Notes: generated by a model not told the origin, from the letters alone. Positions 14,595-22,604 are shown, counted from the first letter of the stretch. The stretch is 34,709 nucleotides of DNA from an uncultured Bacteroidota bacterium (GCA_903881265.1 CAIRSV010000160.1:1-34709), one strand, 5' to 3'. Made by a program: numbers and translations.

Positions 14595-15236
14595 TTAGGT
14601 AACCTCATTGAGATAGGTCAAAAAAGTGTCACGCGATATCATACGAGCGCCAAGACTTTCAAGATGATCGGTATGAACCTGACAATCGATTAGTTGAATG
14701 CCTAACTCTTTCAGATAGGTGACAACGTGAATGAACGCAAACTTGCTCGCATTTTTTTCTAGACTGAACATACTTTCACCACAAAAAACGCGGTCAAGTT
14801 GCACACCATAAAGTCCACCAATTAATTCACCATTGCTCCAACATTCAGCGCTGATGGCGTAACCTGCTTCGTGCAGTCTGATATAGGCTTCTTCCATCGC
14901 ATCATGAATCCAAGTACCCGTTTGATATTTACGTTTAGCGATTCTGCACTGTCGTATGGTCGATGCAAAATCTTGATTCACAGTGAAGGTCCATGCTTCT
15001 TTACGGATCAATGTCTGCATACTTTTACTTACCTTCAGTTCATCCGGATGTAAGACAAAACGAGGATTAGGGCTATACCATAAAATAGGCTCATCGGCAT
15101 TATACCAAGGAAATATTCCACTTCGATAAGCCAACAAAAGTCGATCAATCGATAAGTCGCCACCTATCCCTACAAGCCCGTCCTCATCGGCCATTGATAC
15201 AGGTGGAAACATAAGTGTTTGTGGCAGGATAAACAT
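14595..15236 (-). CDS. aat: Leucyl/phenylalanyl-tRNA--protein transferase
   Basis: Aat attaches Leu or Phe from charged tRNA to the N-terminus of proteins that begin with Arg or Lys, making bacterial N-degrons. The 213-residue protein carries the family blocks FPPVSMADEDGLVGIGGDLS, YRSGIFPWYNADEPILWYSPNPRFVL, TGTWIHDAMEEAYIRLHEAGYA, GGLYGVQLDRVFCGESMFS and DCQVHTDHLESLGAR. It lies 52 bp downstream of clpS in the same direction, so the enzyme that makes the N-degron and the adaptor that reads it are probably cotranscribed. Confidence 0.96.
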   Translation of the reverse strand: MFILPQTLMFPPVSMADEDGLVGIGGDLSIDRLLLAYRSGIFPWYNADEPILWYSPNPRFVLHPDELKVSKSMQTLIRKEAWTFTVNQDFASTIRQCRIAKRKYQTGTWIHDAMEEAYIRLHEAGYAISAECWSNGELIGGLYGVQLDRVFCGESMFSLEKNASKFAFIHVVTYLKELGIQLIDCQVHTDHLESLGARMISRDTFLTYLNEVT

Positions 15237-15288
15237 AGGCTATCTAGTATTGGACAAAATTTATTTGAAGAGAAAGACAGATAAAAAA

Positions 15289-15588
15289 TCAGGATACCAA
15301 TTCTTCAATCGAGGCTCCTATACCGCGATCAGTAATACCATCACACATCACTTTGAGTCCGTCATAGTCGCCCGTTTTTACCGAACATTTTCCTTTATAA
15401 TGAATCAACATAGTACATTGTTCGGCCTGTTCTTGTGTGTGTTTACAAACGCTTATCAACGTTTCTATCACCCAATCAAATGTATTGACCTCATCATTCC
15501 ATACGATTAAATGAAAGCCTGCATTGTCATCTTCGAGTACATCAAGATCAGGCAATAGTTCGGTCTCTGTTAGTTCAAATGTTTTCAC
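15289..15588 (-). CDS. clpS: ATP-dependent Clp protease adaptor ClpS
   Basis: ClpS binds N-degron substrates (N-terminal Leu, Phe, Tyr, Trp) and delivers them to ClpA/ClpC with ClpP. The 99-residue protein has the core features: HLIVWNDEVNTFDWVIETL (substrate-pocket Asn-Asp), the helix HTQEQAEQCTMLIHYKGKCSV, and a C-terminal GIGASIEE. Translation appears to start at GTG 15588; no in-frame ATG exists before residue 60. The promoter box ends 7 nt before it. The gene precedes aat, which supports a shared N-degron role. Confidence 0.95.
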   Translation of the reverse strand: MKTFELTETELLPDLDVLEDDNAGFHLIVWNDEVNTFDWVIETLISVCKHTQEQAEQCTMLIHYKGKCSVKTGDYDGLKVMCDGITDRGIGASIEELVS

Positions 15589-15622
15589 GTGATTGCAAAA
15601 GTATTACATTTGCACGTGTCAA
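15586..15622 (-). promoter_or_regulatory. clpS promoter within a divergent, dyad-containing region
   Basis: On the minus strand TTG (15620-15622), a 16-nt spacer and TACTTTTG (15596-15603) form a good promoter. The box is flanked by two CACGTG hexamers (15586-15591 and 15613-15618) that are mirror-placed around it. Confidence 0.4.
15605..15612 (+). promoter_or_regulatory. Divergent -7 box toward the AlkD-like gene
   Basis: TACATTTG matches TAnnTTTG on the plus strand and starts one base after the clpS -7 box on the other strand. No -33 TTG is found at correct spacing. Confidence 0.35.
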
Positions 15623-15655
15623 GGAAAACGTTTTTTTTATAAAAATCTATTGGCT

Positions 15656-15793
15656 ATGGCCGAAAGAAATCAGTTGATATCTGTGCTAAAGGCATCATCA
15701 TACGAAGTAAAACTGAATGACTTTCAGCTCGTCTACTCAATCAATTTTCTGTCACAGACAACTGGATGTATCACAATTAAATTATGTTTATAG
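15656..15793 (+). CDS. Possible 45-codon leader ORF before the AlkD-like gene
   Basis: An ATG-started frame (MAERNQLISVLKASS...) begins 43 nt after the plus-strand -7 box and stops with TAG at 15791-15793, one base before the ATG of the next gene (TAGGATG). That spacing would suit translational coupling. No recognisable motif is present and the frame could be chance. Confidence 0.2.
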   Translation: MAERNQLISVLKASSYEVKLNDFQLVYSINFLSQTTGCITIKLCL

Positions 15794-15794
15794 G

Positions 15795-16505
15795 ATGGAA
15801 ACTGCAAGCAACATTTTACGCGAACTAGAGGCTATGGGTTCTGAGCAAACTAAAAAAACCTTGATCAAGCACGGGGCACCTGAGAATATGTTCGGTGTAA
15901 AAATCGGAGATATGAAAGCCATTGTGAAACGGATAAAGAAAGATTATCAACTTGCCCTTGATCTTTTCAACACGGGCAACAGCGACGCTATGTATCTAGC
16001 AGGTCTTATCGGTGACGAAACAAAAATGACCAAAGCTGATTTAAATCATTGGGCCAAGAATAGCACCTGGCATTTGATCAGCGAATATACTGTTCCGTTT
16101 GTGGCTGCAGAAAGTAACTATGGTTTTGAATTATCGCTCGAGTGGATTCAGTCGAAGAACGAACGAATTGCCACTGCGGGTTGGGCTACCTTGTCGGCTT
16201 TTGTAAGTATCACAGCAGATGAAAAACTTGATATGAAAGCCTTAGAAAAATTATTAGATCTTGTGACAAAGGAAATTCATCAATCGACAAACCGCATTCG
16301 ATACACAATGAATGGCTTTGTAATTTCAATTGGAGGCTATGTAAGAGCCTTGAACGCAAACGCAAAAGAGACTGCTAAGGCCATAGGAAAAGTGAATGTG
16401 TCTATGGGCGATACCGCTTGCAAGGTGCCGGATGCCTTGCAGTACATAGAAAAAATGGAGAAGATGTATCCTGTAGGAAAGAAACGGAAAACGGCTCGAT
16501 GCTGA
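15795..16505 (+). CDS. DNA alkylation repair protein, AlkD-like
   Basis: The 236-residue protein, with the start set at 15795, is built of HEAT-like helical repeats and matches the AlkD / DNA alkylation repair family: KTLIKHGAPENMFGVKIGDMKAIVKRIKKDYQLALDLFNTGNSDAMYLAGLIGD is the typical opening, followed by WAKNSTWHLISEY and NERIATAGWATLSAFVSI. AlkD enzymes excise bulky or charged N-alkylated purines without base flipping, using an active-site Trp, Asp and Trp; W84, W91 and W142-region residues are candidates but I cannot assign them firmly. It ends two bases from the stop of the convergent PAP2-type gene. It may be translationally coupled to a short upstream ORF. Confidence 0.88.
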   Translation: METASNILRELEAMGSEQTKKTLIKHGAPENMFGVKIGDMKAIVKRIKKDYQLALDLFNTGNSDAMYLAGLIGDETKMTKADLNHWAKNSTWHLISEYTVPFVAAESNYGFELSLEWIQSKNERIATAGWATLSAFVSITADEKLDMKALEKLLDLVTKEIHQSTNRIRYTMNGFVISIGGYVRALNANAKETAKAIGKVNVSMGDTACKVPDALQYIEKMEKMYPVGKKRKTARC

Positions 16506-16507
16506 TG

Positions 16508-17191
16508 CTATTTCCTGGATTCGCTCAACAAACTGCGCGCTTCTAGATATGAACGAATTCTGATCGGCGCAAAATAAATCAATGACGTAAAGAAAATAGC
16601 GCCATACACATCGTACGTGTAATGAACGCGCATACATAAAATCATAAAGCTCATCAGCAACGTGGCCGCAATGAGATACCCTTTCAAATATTTCTTTTCA
16701 GCGCAAAGAAAATAAATCCAGATACTAGCCACATGCCCACTAAAGAATAAATCCTTGGTCAATGGCGAATGACGAGGGTAGACTGTATTTTCTAAAAACA
16801 AATCTCGCAATACGATGATACCTGCCGGAGGATCGAGTGCGACTAGTAAAATACAAAACTGCCTGACGACAGCCACTGCAAAATGCATTTCGATAATACG
16901 AAGAATGATGCGAGGTTTTTCGAGATGACTCAGCACGATAAGGCTCATTGATGAATATAAAAGAAAAAAGATAGGCGCCGAAAAATCAATGCTTGGGAAA
17001 AGTTGAAGCAGGTTATCGTCTAACTGAACGCCTTTTCGCATTTCGACATAATTGCCAAGTTTTTGCGTCACGGCCGAATAAATAAAAAACAAACCGGGCA
17101 TCAACAATAACTTCAAGGTAAACGACTTATCGCTCAGGGCTATCTTCCAGGCCTGAACTATGTGAATGATATGACATTTTAATGTATTCAA
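16508..17191 (-). CDS. PAP2_C / sphingomyelin-synthase-like membrane protein
   Basis: The 227-residue integral membrane protein has about six hydrophobic segments. The C-terminal part carries two motifs of the PAP2_C (sphingomyelin synthase-like) family: KDLFFSGHVAS (His153) and RVHYTYDVYGA (His190, Asp194). In animal sphingomyelin synthases the triad is His-His-Asp with the same His-x3-Asp spacing, and it transfers a phospho-head group between a phospholipid and ceramide. Bacteroidota make sphingolipids, so a ceramide head-group transferase or a lipid phosphatase are both plausible; the substrate is inference. It ends convergently with the AlkD-like gene and has its own upstream region (17192-17415) shared divergently with pdhB. 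Confidence 0.8.
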   Translation of the reverse strand: MNTLKCHIIHIVQAWKIALSDKSFTLKLLLMPGLFFIYSAVTQKLGNYVEMRKGVQLDDNLLQLFPSIDFSAPIFFLLYSSMSLIVLSHLEKPRIILRIIEMHFAVAVVRQFCILLVALDPPAGIIVLRDLFLENTVYPRHSPLTKDLFFSGHVASIWIYFLCAEKKYLKGYLIAATLLMSFMILCMRVHYTYDVYGAIFFTSLIYFAPIRIRSYLEARSLLSESRK

Positions 17192-17388
17192 ATGAGTAAC
17201 AATTTGATAATGGTAAGATTATGATTTAATAACTACGAAAATTTGGATTTTTAATCCCACAAAGAAAACAAGAATAAACCGTAAAAAAAAGAGGTGCTTG
17301 TTAGAGAAATGATAACATTGCGAATGGTATACATAGTTTGTACAGATACTTTTCTTTAAAAAAAAACAGAAATAAAGATGGCAAACCT

Positions 17389-17396
17389 TATTTTTG
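17389..17396 (+). promoter_or_regulatory. -7 box for pdhB
   Basis: TATTTTTG matches TAnnTTTG, 19 nt before the ATG at 17416. No clear -33 TTG at the usual spacing. Confidence 0.35.
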
Positions 17397-17415
17397 TCGA
17401 CCTTAAACACCAATT

Positions 17416-18399
17416 ATGCGCGAAATATCCTTTAGACAAGCCCTGAGAGAAGCCATGCAAGAAGAAATGCGTGCAGATGAACGAGTGTTTTTGATTGGAG
17501 AGGAAGTGGCTGAATACAACGGCGCGTACAAGGTTAGTCAAGGTATGCTTGATGAATTTGGTGCCAAAAGGGTCATTGATACGCCAATTGCCGAGTTAGG
17601 TTTTGCCGCCATCGCAGTAGGTGCCGCATCCAACGGCTTGCGACCTATTGTCGAGTTTATGACGTGGAATTTTGCAGTGCTTCCGCTAGATCAAATTATG
17701 AATCATGCATCTAAAATGCTTGCGATGAGCGGGGGACAATTTAGTTGCCCTATCGTCTTCAGAGGACCCAATGGTTCTGCCGGTCAGCTTGGTGCGCAAC
17801 ATTCAACTGCATTTGAAAGTTGGTATGGCAATATCCCAGGCTTGAAGGTAGTTTCAGTTTCAAATCCTTATGATGCGAAAGGCTTATTAAAAAGTGCAAT
17901 TCGCGATAATGATCCAGTCGTCTTTATGGAAAGTGAGGTAATGTATGGCGATATGGGCTTTGTACCCGAAGAAGAATATCTGATACCAATTGGGAAAGCT
18001 GATATCAAACGAGCCGGCACCGATGTAACTATTGTGTCGTTCAACAAGATGATGAAAGTAGCGCTATCCGCAGCCGATGAGCTACAAACGGAAGGCATCA
18101 GTGCTGAGGTGATTGATTTACGAACTATCCGTCCATTAGATGTGCATACGATTGTTGAGTCAGTCAAAAAAACAAACCGCCTGTTAATCATTGAAGAGCA
18201 ATGGCCATTTGCTAGTGTCTCATCTGAAATCACCTATAAAGTACAACGCGAAGCCTTTGATTATTTGGATGCGCCTATTCGTAGGTTATGCAGCACAGAT
18301 ACGAGTATGCATTATGCTCCGACATTGGTGGCCGAATATTTACCAACTGTGAGCAAGGCCGTAAAGGCAGTGAAGGAAATGATGTATTCGATTAAATAG
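17416..18399 (+). CDS. pdhB: Pyruvate dehydrogenase E1 component, beta subunit
   Basis: The 327-residue protein matches PdhB, which with PdhA forms the thiamine-diphosphate E1 that decarboxylates pyruvate. Blocks seen: MREISFRQALREAMQEEM, LIGEEVAEYNGAYKVSQGM (TPP-binding Glu region), VIDTPIAELGFAAIAVGAA, QLGAQHSTAFESWYGNIPGLKVV, NDPVVFMESEVMYGD and the C-terminal EVIDLRTIRPLD / IIEEQWPFASVSSEI / APIRRLCSTDTSMHYAP. PdhA and the E2 gene are not beside it, so the complex genes are scattered, as is common in this phylum. It is distinct from the fused E1 at 26385. Confidence 0.94.
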   Translation: MREISFRQALREAMQEEMRADERVFLIGEEVAEYNGAYKVSQGMLDEFGAKRVIDTPIAELGFAAIAVGAASNGLRPIVEFMTWNFAVLPLDQIMNHASKMLAMSGGQFSCPIVFRGPNGSAGQLGAQHSTAFESWYGNIPGLKVVSVSNPYDAKGLLKSAIRDNDPVVFMESEVMYGDMGFVPEEEYLIPIGKADIKRAGTDVTIVSFNKMMKVALSAADELQTEGISAEVIDLRTIRPLDVHTIVESVKKTNRLLIIEEQWPFASVSSEITYKVQREAFDYLDAPIRRLCSTDTSMHYAPTLVAEYLPTVSKAVKAVKEMMYSIK

Positions 18400-18453
18400 T
18401 ATTTGACATCTTCTATTTCAACCACGCATCTTTATCTTGTCGATAGGGTATGA

Positions 18454-19521
18454 ATGCCCACCACCCCTTATTTTTTGTCCATGCGATCCCATGAATACTA
18501 CTTACAACGATGCCTTTCCCTTGCAATGAATGGCTGCGGAAAAGTTTCTCCTAACCCTATGGTAGGGGCTGTCTTAGTATATGAAGACCGCATCATAGGC
18601 GAAGGCTATCATACACAATATGGTGAGGCACATGCCGAAGTAAATTGTATCCTTTCGGTAAAAGAAAGTGAGAAGCCGCTGATTGATAAATCGACGTTAT
18701 ACGTTTCGCTCGAACCCTGCTCGCATCACGGCAAAACGCCACCCTGTGCCGATTTCATTATTCGTCATTCGATACCGAATGTCGTAATTGGCTGTAAAGA
18801 CCTTTCAGCCAAGGTAAATGGAGATGGCATCAAACGATTGCGCAATCATGGCATCAACGTCACTGAACATATCCTCGAGGCAGAAGCGATCGAACTCAAT
18901 AAACGCTTCTTTACCTTTCATCAAAAAAAACGCCCCTATATCATACTTAAATGGGCGCAATCTGCTGAGGGTTATATTGGAAGTCCGCACGAACCCATCA
19001 GATTATCGGACACTATCACTGATAAATTGGTGCATCAATGGCGCGCTGAAGAAGATACGATTTGGGTTGGTTTTAATACCGCGAAGATTGACAACCCACG
19101 CTTGAATGTACGACATGTACACGGACGAAATCCGATACGCATTCTCTATGACCGGACACTTGATTTGGATGAACAATCGCATTTGTTTGACCAAAGCCAA
19201 CCTACATTAATCTTCAATACCATCATTGATAGAGAAGCAGAAAACAGACGACTGATTAAGATTCATCACGACGATTCAATTGGTCAAATACTCGATTATT
19301 TATACTCCCAAGCCATTCTTTCTGTGTTGGTTGAAGGTGGAGAAAAACTTATCACTCAACTGATCGACCAAAATCATTGGGATGAAATTAGAATGATACA
19401 AACCACCACCTCACTTAAAGATGGCACGAAGGCACCGCTCCTGGATAAGCAACTGGAAACAATGCAGCAAGCGTGCGGGAATGATATGATTCACTTGTAT
19501 AAAAATAGTACCTTACGCTGA
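18454..19521 (+). CDS. ribD: Bifunctional riboflavin biosynthesis deaminase/reductase RibD
   Basis: RibD deaminates the pyrimidine intermediate of riboflavin synthesis and then reduces its ribosyl side chain. The deaminase half (about residues 10-150) carries the zinc site HAE (60-62) and PCSHHGKTPPC (Cys89, Cys98), plus GKVSPNPMVGAVLV. The NADPH-dependent reductase half (about 155-355) starts RPYIILKWAQSAEGYIG and includes WVGFNTAKIDNPRLNVR and SVLVEGGEKLITQL. ATG 18454 is used; ATG 18481 (MRSHEYYLQRCL) fits family N-termini at least as well. The stop overlaps the next start codon by one base (TGATG), so the DMT gene is translationally coupled. Confidence 0.95.
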   Translation: MPTTPYFLSMRSHEYYLQRCLSLAMNGCGKVSPNPMVGAVLVYEDRIIGEGYHTQYGEAHAEVNCILSVKESEKPLIDKSTLYVSLEPCSHHGKTPPCADFIIRHSIPNVVIGCKDLSAKVNGDGIKRLRNHGINVTEHILEAEAIELNKRFFTFHQKKRPYIILKWAQSAEGYIGSPHEPIRLSDTITDKLVHQWRAEEDTIWVGFNTAKIDNPRLNVRHVHGRNPIRILYDRTLDLDEQSHLFDQSQPTLIFNTIIDREAENRRLIKIHHDDSIGQILDYLYSQAILSVLVEGGEKLITQLIDQNHWDEIRMIQTTTSLKDGTKAPLLDKQLETMQQACGNDMIHLYKNSTLR

Positions 19522-20405
19522 TGCTGTATCTGCTTTTATCCATCCTATTGAATGCGTATCTCGGTATCTTATTTGCCTATTTCAAAAAATATAAGATTGA
19601 CATTTTTCAAGCAATCGTTTTCAATTATGGCATTTGTGTGCTCACAGGCAGTATATTCTTAGGTACTTTTCCTGTTCAACCACACATCCTCGCTGAACCT
19701 TATTTTCGTTGGGCATTGGCCATGGGCTTCCTATTCATATCCGTGTTTAATCTGATTGGCATTTCTTCGGTTAAAGTAGGCATCACCATTACGCAGACAT
19801 CCAACAAACTATCCTTTGTAATTCCTGTACTATTTTCTTATTTCTTGTATCAAGAACAGATTACACCCATTAAAATAGCTGGTATTGCTGCGGCGTTGAT
19901 TGCTGTCCTATTGGTATCAACAAAACCAAAAGAGACGAAAGACAACCCAACGACTCATTGGGAATACGCCTTACCATTCGTATTATTTGTGAGTAGCGGC
20001 ATCATCGACACGCTCACTAAATATGTCGAACATACATTTTTGACATCTGAAGCGATATCCAATACATACCTAATTACCGGCTTCCTCACCGCATTCTTGA
20101 TTGGCATATCCGTATTAGGTTATTTGTTTCTTACAGGTAAGCGAACATTTCATTATCGCAACCTGCTTGCAGGCATCGTATTAGGAGTACCCAATTACTT
20201 TTCGATTTATTATTTGGTCAAAGCGCTGCAAAGTAAGGCATTAAGTAGTTCGGCTATTATTCCTATCAACAATATCACTGTCCTGTTTGTCGTAAGTCTA
20301 TTTGGCATTTTTGTGTTCAACGAAAAATTATCCAAACTTAATTACATCGGACTAATCCTCACTATCATGGCTATTCTGTTGATTTTTGCCGGTGATAAAC
20401 TATAA
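19521..20405 (+). CDS. EamA/DMT-family transporter
   Basis: The 294-residue protein has about ten hydrophobic helices in two repeated halves, the fold of the drug/metabolite transporter superfamily; the second half ends LNYIGLILTIMAILLIFAGDKL. It begins inside the ribD stop codon, implying coupled expression. RibN-type riboflavin transporters belong to the same superfamily, so vitamin or flavin transport is a reasonable but unproven guess; many EamA proteins have unrelated substrates. The frame downstream of its TAA stays open into the IMPACT-family gene. Confidence 0.85.
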   Translation: MLYLLLSILLNAYLGILFAYFKKYKIDIFQAIVFNYGICVLTGSIFLGTFPVQPHILAEPYFRWALAMGFLFISVFNLIGISSVKVGITITQTSNKLSFVIPVLFSYFLYQEQITPIKIAGIAAALIAVLLVSTKPKETKDNPTTHWEYALPFVLFVSSGIIDTLTKYVEHTFLTSEAISNTYLITGFLTAFLIGISVLGYLFLTGKRTFHYRNLLAGIVLGVPNYFSIYYLVKALQSKALSSSAIIPINNITVLFVVSLFGIFVFNEKLSKLNYIGLILTIMAILLIFAGDKL

Positions 20406-20453
20406 TCCTTCATCGAAAAGAAAACAACATATCGAACCATTGAAGGACACGGG

Positions 20454-21020
20454 GTGGCAGAATTCAAAGATCGTGGAAGTAAATTCCTTGCCTTTGCTTC
20501 TGAGGTTTCTTCTATCGATGACGTTAAAAATAAGCTCAAGCATTTAAAAGAAGAACATCCCAAGGCTGTTCATTTTTGCTATGCCTTTCGAATAGGCACC
20601 GATGGTAATGTATTCAGGGCTGCAGATGATGGCGAACCTTCAGGCAGTGCAGGCAAACCTATTTTAGGACAAATCGATAGTGCTGGACTCACAGATCTAT
20701 TGATTGTGGTTGTCCGTTATTTCGGCGGTACCTTGCTTGGTGTTCCGGGATTAATCAATGCCTACAAAACAGCAGCCTATGAAGCGCTTCAGCTTGCTGT
20801 TGTAGTTGAAAAAAATTTGGAGGCCCGTTACGCCTTGGAATTTCCTTACACCTTAATGAATGATGTCATGCGAATAGTAAAACAACATCAAGTGCGTATT
20901 ATCACAAGTGAAATGACCCTGTTTTGCGAATACCAAATTCGTATCCCATTAAGCGAGGTGACAGAAGCCATCGATAAATTTGAAAAACTAAGAGAAGTTG
21001 CTATAAAATCGCTTCCATAA
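20454..21020 (+). CDS. IMPACT/YigZ family protein
   Basis: YigZ-like proteins (UPF0029 plus DUF1949) have an RNase PH/S5-like N-domain and a ferredoxin-like C-domain; in eukaryotes IMPACT affects Gcn2 signalling, while the bacterial role is unclear. The hallmark DGEPSGSAGKPIL is present, followed by VVVRYFGGTLLGVPGLINAYKTAA. The first standard start is GTG 20454, but family similarity (TTYRTIEGHG before VAEFKDRGSKFLAF) reaches upstream almost to the EamA stop at 20405 in the same frame, without ATG, GTG or TTG. The true start may be a non-standard ATC/ATT (for example 20412), or the product is N-terminally trimmed. Confidence 0.9.
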   Translation: MAEFKDRGSKFLAFASEVSSIDDVKNKLKHLKEEHPKAVHFCYAFRIGTDGNVFRAADDGEPSGSAGKPILGQIDSAGLTDLLIVVVRYFGGTLLGVPGLINAYKTAAYEALQLAVVVEKNLEARYALEFPYTLMNDVMRIVKQHQVRIITSEMTLFCEYQIRIPLSEVTEAIDKFEKLREVAIKSLP

Positions 21021-21070
21021 AAATCACAATGATTTGCATCAGGTGTTACATGAACTAACGTGCTATTCCA

Positions 21071-21718
21071 TTAGAAACTTAAGCCTACGTGACATTGTAT
21101 CATTTGGTTCTTCCATTCAGCTGACTGCCCGGCAACGGTTTCAAGATTACTCATGTTATTGATGCCAGAAATATATCGTATGCCAATATTTGGATGAACC
21201 GCTGCATGCTTACTTCCAATTTGAAGCCATAGCCCCCCTACCAAATTAAAATTTCCTGATTGAACAAGGTTGACACCACTTTTGAGCACATTGTCTTTAT
21301 CAATCACACTGACGCTAGCAGCATATTGCGGGCCAACTTGTAACCAAAGAAATTGCGTAAGTTTTAGATTGATTAAAATGGGAATTGAAATATTCGTGAA
21401 GCGAAACGTTCCATTTTTAAAGCTGTCGGTCCCCGCATTCCAATATTGCTGATAAAGTCCATAGAAAGTCGAATCAGTAGTCACCGTATTTTGCGTCCAC
21501 AGCACCTCAAGTTGAATACCAAGCCGATGCCTGTTTGCATAAATAAAAATCCCCGCCAACGGATCGGTACTATAGTTGTCTTTCCATTCAGTTGCAGACA
21601 CCTTATTAAAGTTGAGGCCAGCCTTTACACCGACACCAAAATTAAACCCTAATTTTTCTTTTGCGGCTGCAGAAAACATTCCACATACAATCACTGTGAA
21701 GAGGAGTATTTTTTTCAT
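21071..21718 (-). CDS. PorT-family outer-membrane beta-barrel protein
   Basis: The 215-residue protein has a signal peptide of about 19 residues (ending SAAA) and a series of alternating amphipathic strands typical of the small eight-stranded outer-membrane barrels in Bacteroidota: FGVGVKAGLNFNKV at the start, FTNISIPILINLKL and FLWLQVGPQYAASVSV in the middle, and a terminal strand ending in Phe (HVGLSF), the usual signal for barrel insertion. Function is unknown. It is a single gene, convergent with the IMPACT-family gene, and its upstream region lies back to back with dcd. Confidence 0.82.
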   Translation of the reverse strand: MKKILLFTVIVCGMFSAAAKEKLGFNFGVGVKAGLNFNKVSATEWKDNYSTDPLAGIFIYANRHRLGIQLEVLWTQNTVTTDSTFYGLYQQYWNAGTDSFKNGTFRFTNISIPILINLKLTQFLWLQVGPQYAASVSVIDKDNVLKSGVNLVQSGNFNLVGGLWLQIGSKHAAVHPNIGIRYISGINNMSNLETVAGQSAEWKNQMIQCHVGLSF

Positions 21719-21891
21719 GGTGTAAAAATAACAATTTTAAATTCAATTCAGTGTATCAAACGCAGGAAGAACAATCATTGATACAATGAACAAGCATAGA
21801 AAAGATAAGCATACCTTTTAAATTTTATAGCTGACTAAGAACTAGTTGGTTGACACAACTGAACGAGGGTATTGAAAAAAGAATTCGCAGG

Positions 21892-21924
21892 TTGACTGAA
21901 TAAAGCAGGATGGTATTACATTTG
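21892..21924 (+). promoter_or_regulatory. Promoter of dcd
   Basis: TTG (21892-21894), a 22-nt spacer and TACATTTG (21917-21924), a perfect TAnnTTTG match, lie 19 nt before the ATG. Confidence 0.45.
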
Positions 21925-21943
21925 TGGGCAAAATTGTTTCGAT

Positions 21944-22480
21944 ATGATTCTTTCAGACACCCGCATTTTAGAAGAAATAGAAAAAGGTAGCATTAAAATT
22001 GTACCCTACGACAGAGATTGCCTTGGAAGTAATTCGTATGATGTGCATTTAGGCAAGCATCTTGCTACCTACGCCGAAAAGGAATTGGATGCTAAAAAAC
22101 ACAACGAGATCGTGCATTTCGATATTCCTGAGGAAGGCTTTCTGTTGCTTCCCGGTGATTTTTATTTGGGTGTTACTGAAGAATACACCGAAACGCACGA
22201 GCATGTCCCATTTTTAGAAGGCAAATCAAGCACTGGCCGATTAGGTATTGATATACACGCAACGGCCGGCAAAGGTGATGTTGGATTTTGTGGCAACTGG
22301 ACGCTTGAAATTTCTGTGAAACAACCGGTCAGGGTTTATGCTGGAATGCCTATTGGTCAATTAATCTATTTTCCGGTGGATGGCGAAATTCTAGTCAAGT
22401 ACAATAATAAAGTAGGTGCAAAATATAGCGGGCAACCCAAACGTCCGGTAGAAAGCATGATGTGGAAGAATAAATTCTAA
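21944..22480 (+). CDS. dcd: dCTP deaminase
   Basis: Dcd converts dCTP to dUTP, a precursor of dTMP. The 178-residue protein has the trimeric dUTPase-like fold markers: LGSNSYDVHLG near the N-terminus, EGKSSTGRLGIDIHATAG (residues 92-109, nucleotide phosphate and base contacts), GFCGNWTLE with the catalytic Glu122, and GMPIGQLIYF. The C-terminus has YSGQPKRPVES, a common feature of the family. Whether it is a plain deaminase or the bifunctional DCD-DUT type cannot be settled by eye. It has its own promoter. Confidence 0.94.
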   Translation: MILSDTRILEEIEKGSIKIVPYDRDCLGSNSYDVHLGKHLATYAEKELDAKKHNEIVHFDIPEEGFLLLPGDFYLGVTEEYTETHEHVPFLEGKSSTGRLGIDIHATAGKGDVGFCGNWTLEISVKQPVRVYAGMPIGQLIYFPVDGEILVKYNNKVGAKYSGQPKRPVESMMWKNKF

Positions 22481-22604
22481 TCAGTCAAATCAACGATTAA
22501 AACGATGTTGACCGATTGAATGTTCCTTCGTTTTATCTTGTTCGGGTCAGGTACTGCAAATCCCATATCATCGAAATAAAATAGGTTAAACCCTATCTGG
22601 TTTG

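Noticed and set aside
17868-18233. 121-codon minus-strand frame opposite pdhB
   Set aside because: It is a shadow frame within a strongly conserved gene.
21021-21035. AAATCA-CAA-TGATTT dyad between the IMPACT and barrel genes
   Set aside because: AT-rich 6-bp stem without a T-tract; could be chance.
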